Shown: piece by piece, positions 6,341 through 7,521 of the stretch
Layout of the letters: each line of letters begins with the position of its first letter
Numbering within the stretch: position 1 is the stretch's first letter
Origin: Bacillota bacterium
GTDB taxonomy: Bacteria; Bacillota; Sulfobacillia; Symbiobacteriales; Symbiobacteriaceae
Assembly: GCA_028287415.1 (NCBI GenBank)
Contig: JAQBPS010000381.1
Coordinates: forward strand, 1-7,521
Direction: 5' to 3'
DNA length: 7,521 nucleotides
Position numbers and translations under genes: made by a program
Notes under the pieces: model-generated
Told to the model about the DNA's origin: nothing
The model's database searches: none
Seen by the model: only the letters and a program-made list of their open reading frames with translations

Positions 6341-6350
6341 AAGGAGGGAG
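6341..6350 (+). promoter_or_regulatory. Ribosome binding site choosing the TTG start of EIIA
   Basis: AAGGAGGGAG contains a near-perfect binding core eight bases before TTG at 6356. This start gives the expected short EIIA N-terminus, with the active-site His at position 9. Confidence 0.75.
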
Positions 6351-6355
6351 CGCCA

Positions 6356-6754
6356 TTGATCGGCCTCGTTCTGATCAGCCATGGCCCGCTGGCCGGCGGC
6401 TTCCGGGACGCCGCGGAGATGATCATGGGGACCCAGGAAGCGCTGGCTGTGCTTGGCCTGGAACCCGCACAGGACATGGACCGTTTTCAAGCGGACCTCA
6501 CAGCTGCGGTCGGGTCCGTCGACCGCGGCAGCGGCGTGCTGATCCTGGCCGACCTGTTCGGGGGGAGCCCGGCCAACACTTCCGCTTACCTGCTCGGTCC
6601 ATCCGTCGAGGTGGTGTGCGGGCTCAGCCTGCCCATGCTTTTGGAGGTGCTCGGTTTCCGTGAGCAGGGCACACTCACCGACCTGGCGTTGCTCGCCGTC
6701 GCCGCAGGGGCCGAGGCGGCGGTGCGTCTGGCGGACAAGCTGGCCCAACAGTAG
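6356..6754 (+). CDS. Mannose-class PTS EIIA component
   Basis: The cytoplasmic phosphocarrier that takes phosphate from HPr and hands it to EIIB. It has 132 residues, the usual size of a stand-alone EIIA of the mannose class. The N-terminal strand and phosphorylatable histidine are clear: IGLVLISHGPLAGG, with His9 in the position of His10 of E. coli ManX. A central VLILADLFGGSPANTS (61-76) is the typical DLFGGSP motif lining the active site. SLPMLLEVL (90-98) matches the conserved N-x-P-M-L-type segment, with S at the position often held by N. The start is TTG at 6356 with a strong binding site. Nineteen bases separate its stop from EIIB. It is unrelated to the EIIA domains of glucose or fructose systems. 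Confidence 0.93.
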   Translation: MIGLVLISHGPLAGGFRDAAEMIMGTQEALAVLGLEPAQDMDRFQADLTAAVGSVDRGSGVLILADLFGGSPANTSAYLLGPSVEVVCGLSLPMLLEVLGFREQGTLTDLALLAVAAGAEAAVRLADKLAQQ

Positions 6755-6773
6755 CGCCAAGGAGGCTGATTGC

Positions 6774-7262
6774 ATGCCGGTTATACATCTGCGCATCGAT
6801 AACCGATTGATCCATGGCCAGGTGACGGTCACCTGGGCGAGCAGCCTGAACGCTGACCACATGATCGTCTGCAACGACAAGGTGGCGGTGGACCCGATTC
6901 AGAAAGTGATGTTGCCGGCTGCCGCGCGCGGCGTGAAAACGTCGGTCCTCTCCATCGCCGATACCCTGAGCGCCTGCGCAGCAGCGGATCCGACGGAGCG
7001 AATTTTCATTATCGCCAAGTTCCCAACGGATGCACTCGCCCTGCTGGACGGCGGGCTCAAAGCGCTGGAGATCAACGTGGGCAATCAGGCGCCGATTCCC
7101 GGCACCAACTTCACGATGGTGACCAGGAGCTGTGCCGTTACCCGTGAGGATGCGGTCGTGTACCGCCAGATCGCGGCGCGGGGCCAGAAGCTGACCGCCC
7201 GTATGATGCCGAGCGAGAGCGAGAACGACTTCCTGGCGGTTCTGGCCAAGAAGGGGCTGTGA
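6774..7262 (+). CDS. Mannose/fructose/sorbose-family PTS EIIB component
   Basis: The cytoplasmic subunit that phosphorylates the incoming sugar, 162 residues, the normal length. The active-site motif is at the N-terminus: LRIDNRLIHGQV (6-17), with His14 the phosphorylated residue. The next segment, ending MIVCNDKVAVDP, is the conserved substrate-loop strand (usually V-x-D/N-D), and LKALEINVGN is the conserved L-N-V/I-G-x-like turn near residue 100. ATG at 6774 is chosen because AAGGAGG (6759-6765) precedes it by eight bases. The frame extends upstream into EIIA, but that part is antisense to nothing conserved and overlaps EIIA. It completes the four-component permease (C, D, A, B) and is followed after four bases by the hydrolase gene, so the operon continues. 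Confidence 0.94.
   Translation: MPVIHLRIDNRLIHGQVTVTWASSLNADHMIVCNDKVAVDPIQKVMLPAAARGVKTSVLSIADTLSACAAADPTERIFIIAKFPTDALALLDGGLKALEINVGNQAPIPGTNFTMVTRSCAVTREDAVVYRQIAARGQKLTARMMPSESENDFLAVLAKKGL
7251..7256 (+). promoter_or_regulatory. Ribosome binding site for the TTG start of the ceramidase-like gene
   Basis: AAGGGG inside the last codons of EIIB lies ten bases before TTG at 7267. A GTG at 7259 overlapping the EIIB stop is in a frame that closes after eleven codons and is not used. Confidence 0.45.
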
Positions 7263-7266
7263 AACT

Positions 7267-7521
7267 TTGCAACTTGGATGCCACACCGGCGTGATCACCC
7301 CGCCCATTCCCACAGCGCTGGGGGGCTACGCGGCCCGGCAGGGTCCGGCTACGGGTGTGCACGATGACCTCCACGTCCGCTCCCTGGTATTTGCCGACGG
7401 GGCGGAGCGCTTCGGCCTGATCACCTGCGACCTGCTCAACGTTGACCAAGCCATGACCGCACATATCCGGGAGGCAGCTACCCGGGCGACCGGGATTCCG
7501 CCTGATCGGATCATGGTGGCG
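7267..7521 (+). CDS. Neutral/alkaline ceramidase-like hydrolase, N-terminal part (cut by window end)
   Basis: The first 85 codons of a protein resembling the N-terminal domain of neutral/alkaline non-lysosomal ceramidases. The diagnostic start is GVITPPIPTALGGYAAR (8-24), matching the family pattern of a strand, then ITPP, then GY and R. HDDLHVRSLVFADG (32-45) and LITCDLLNVD (51-60) follow, as in the family. The window ends just before the place where the zinc-binding T-H-T-H-S-G-P motif is expected, so catalytic capacity cannot be judged. The likely start is TTG at 7267, giving the usual short LQLG opening and no signal peptide, so a cytoplasmic protein. Bacterial members without a signal peptide are often of unknown substrate. 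Its place four bases after EIIB suggests it hydrolyses a sugar-phosphate-linked or amide-bearing product of PTS import rather than ceramide (inference). Confidence 0.78.
   Translation, partial: MQLGCHTGVITPPIPTALGGYAARQGPATGVHDDLHVRSLVFADGAERFGLITCDLLNVDQAMTAHIREAATRATGIPPDRIMVA

Noticed and set aside
5411..6880. 489-codon minus-strand open frame
   Set aside because: It is antisense to EIID and EIIA, both strongly supported, and its His/Gln/Asp/Arg-rich product shows no family features.
7259..7294. GTG overlapping the EIIB stop as the start of the next gene
   Set aside because: This frame ends after eleven codons; the family-like sequence is in the frame of TTG 7267.

Overview
The window looks like chromosomal DNA of a high-GC member of the Bacillota, of the Symbiobacterium type. 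This is inferred from strong AGGAGG-type ribosome binding sites, frequent GTG and TTG starts, very GC-rich third codon positions and mannose-class PTS genes. No marker gene fixes the taxon.

Left part (1-1183). A minus-strand gene starts at 630 and runs off the left edge. It encodes an unrecognised protein with a unique N-terminal region of about 120 residues followed by a tandem array of a 20-residue, two-cysteine repeat, carried on nearly identical 60-bp DNA units. Its upstream region holds a striking AT-rich island (729-787) and a 41-base near-perfect inverted repeat (785-825). A small plus-strand gene (924-1112) of unknown function follows. A hairpin at 1128-1159 separates it from the convergent operon to its right.

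Middle part (1183-4443, minus strand). Three overlapping genes form a compact acid-sugar operon, read kdgT, then a DUF1537 four-carbon acid sugar kinase, then a PdxA2-type dehydrogenase. By analogy with the characterised D-threonate route, the permease imports a sugar acid, the kinase phosphorylates C4, and PdxA2 oxidises and decarboxylates the product to dihydroxyacetone phosphate.

Right part (4702-7521, plus strand). A divergent operon encodes a complete mannose/fructose/sorbose-family PTS permease in the order EIIC, EIID, EIIA, EIIB. It continues directly into the start of a neutral/alkaline ceramidase-like hydrolase cut off by the window end. A 15-bp hairpin lies between the membrane subunits and the soluble subunits.

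The two catabolic operons share the 258-bp intergenic region 4444-4701. This carries three copies of the heptamer TAGCGAA (two in an inverted pair 21 bp apart, one overlapping a TATAAT box), which look like operator half-sites for common control. No regulator gene is visible. The most novel-looking item is the cysteine-repeat protein at the left edge. The two operons are recognisable families in a less usual combination.
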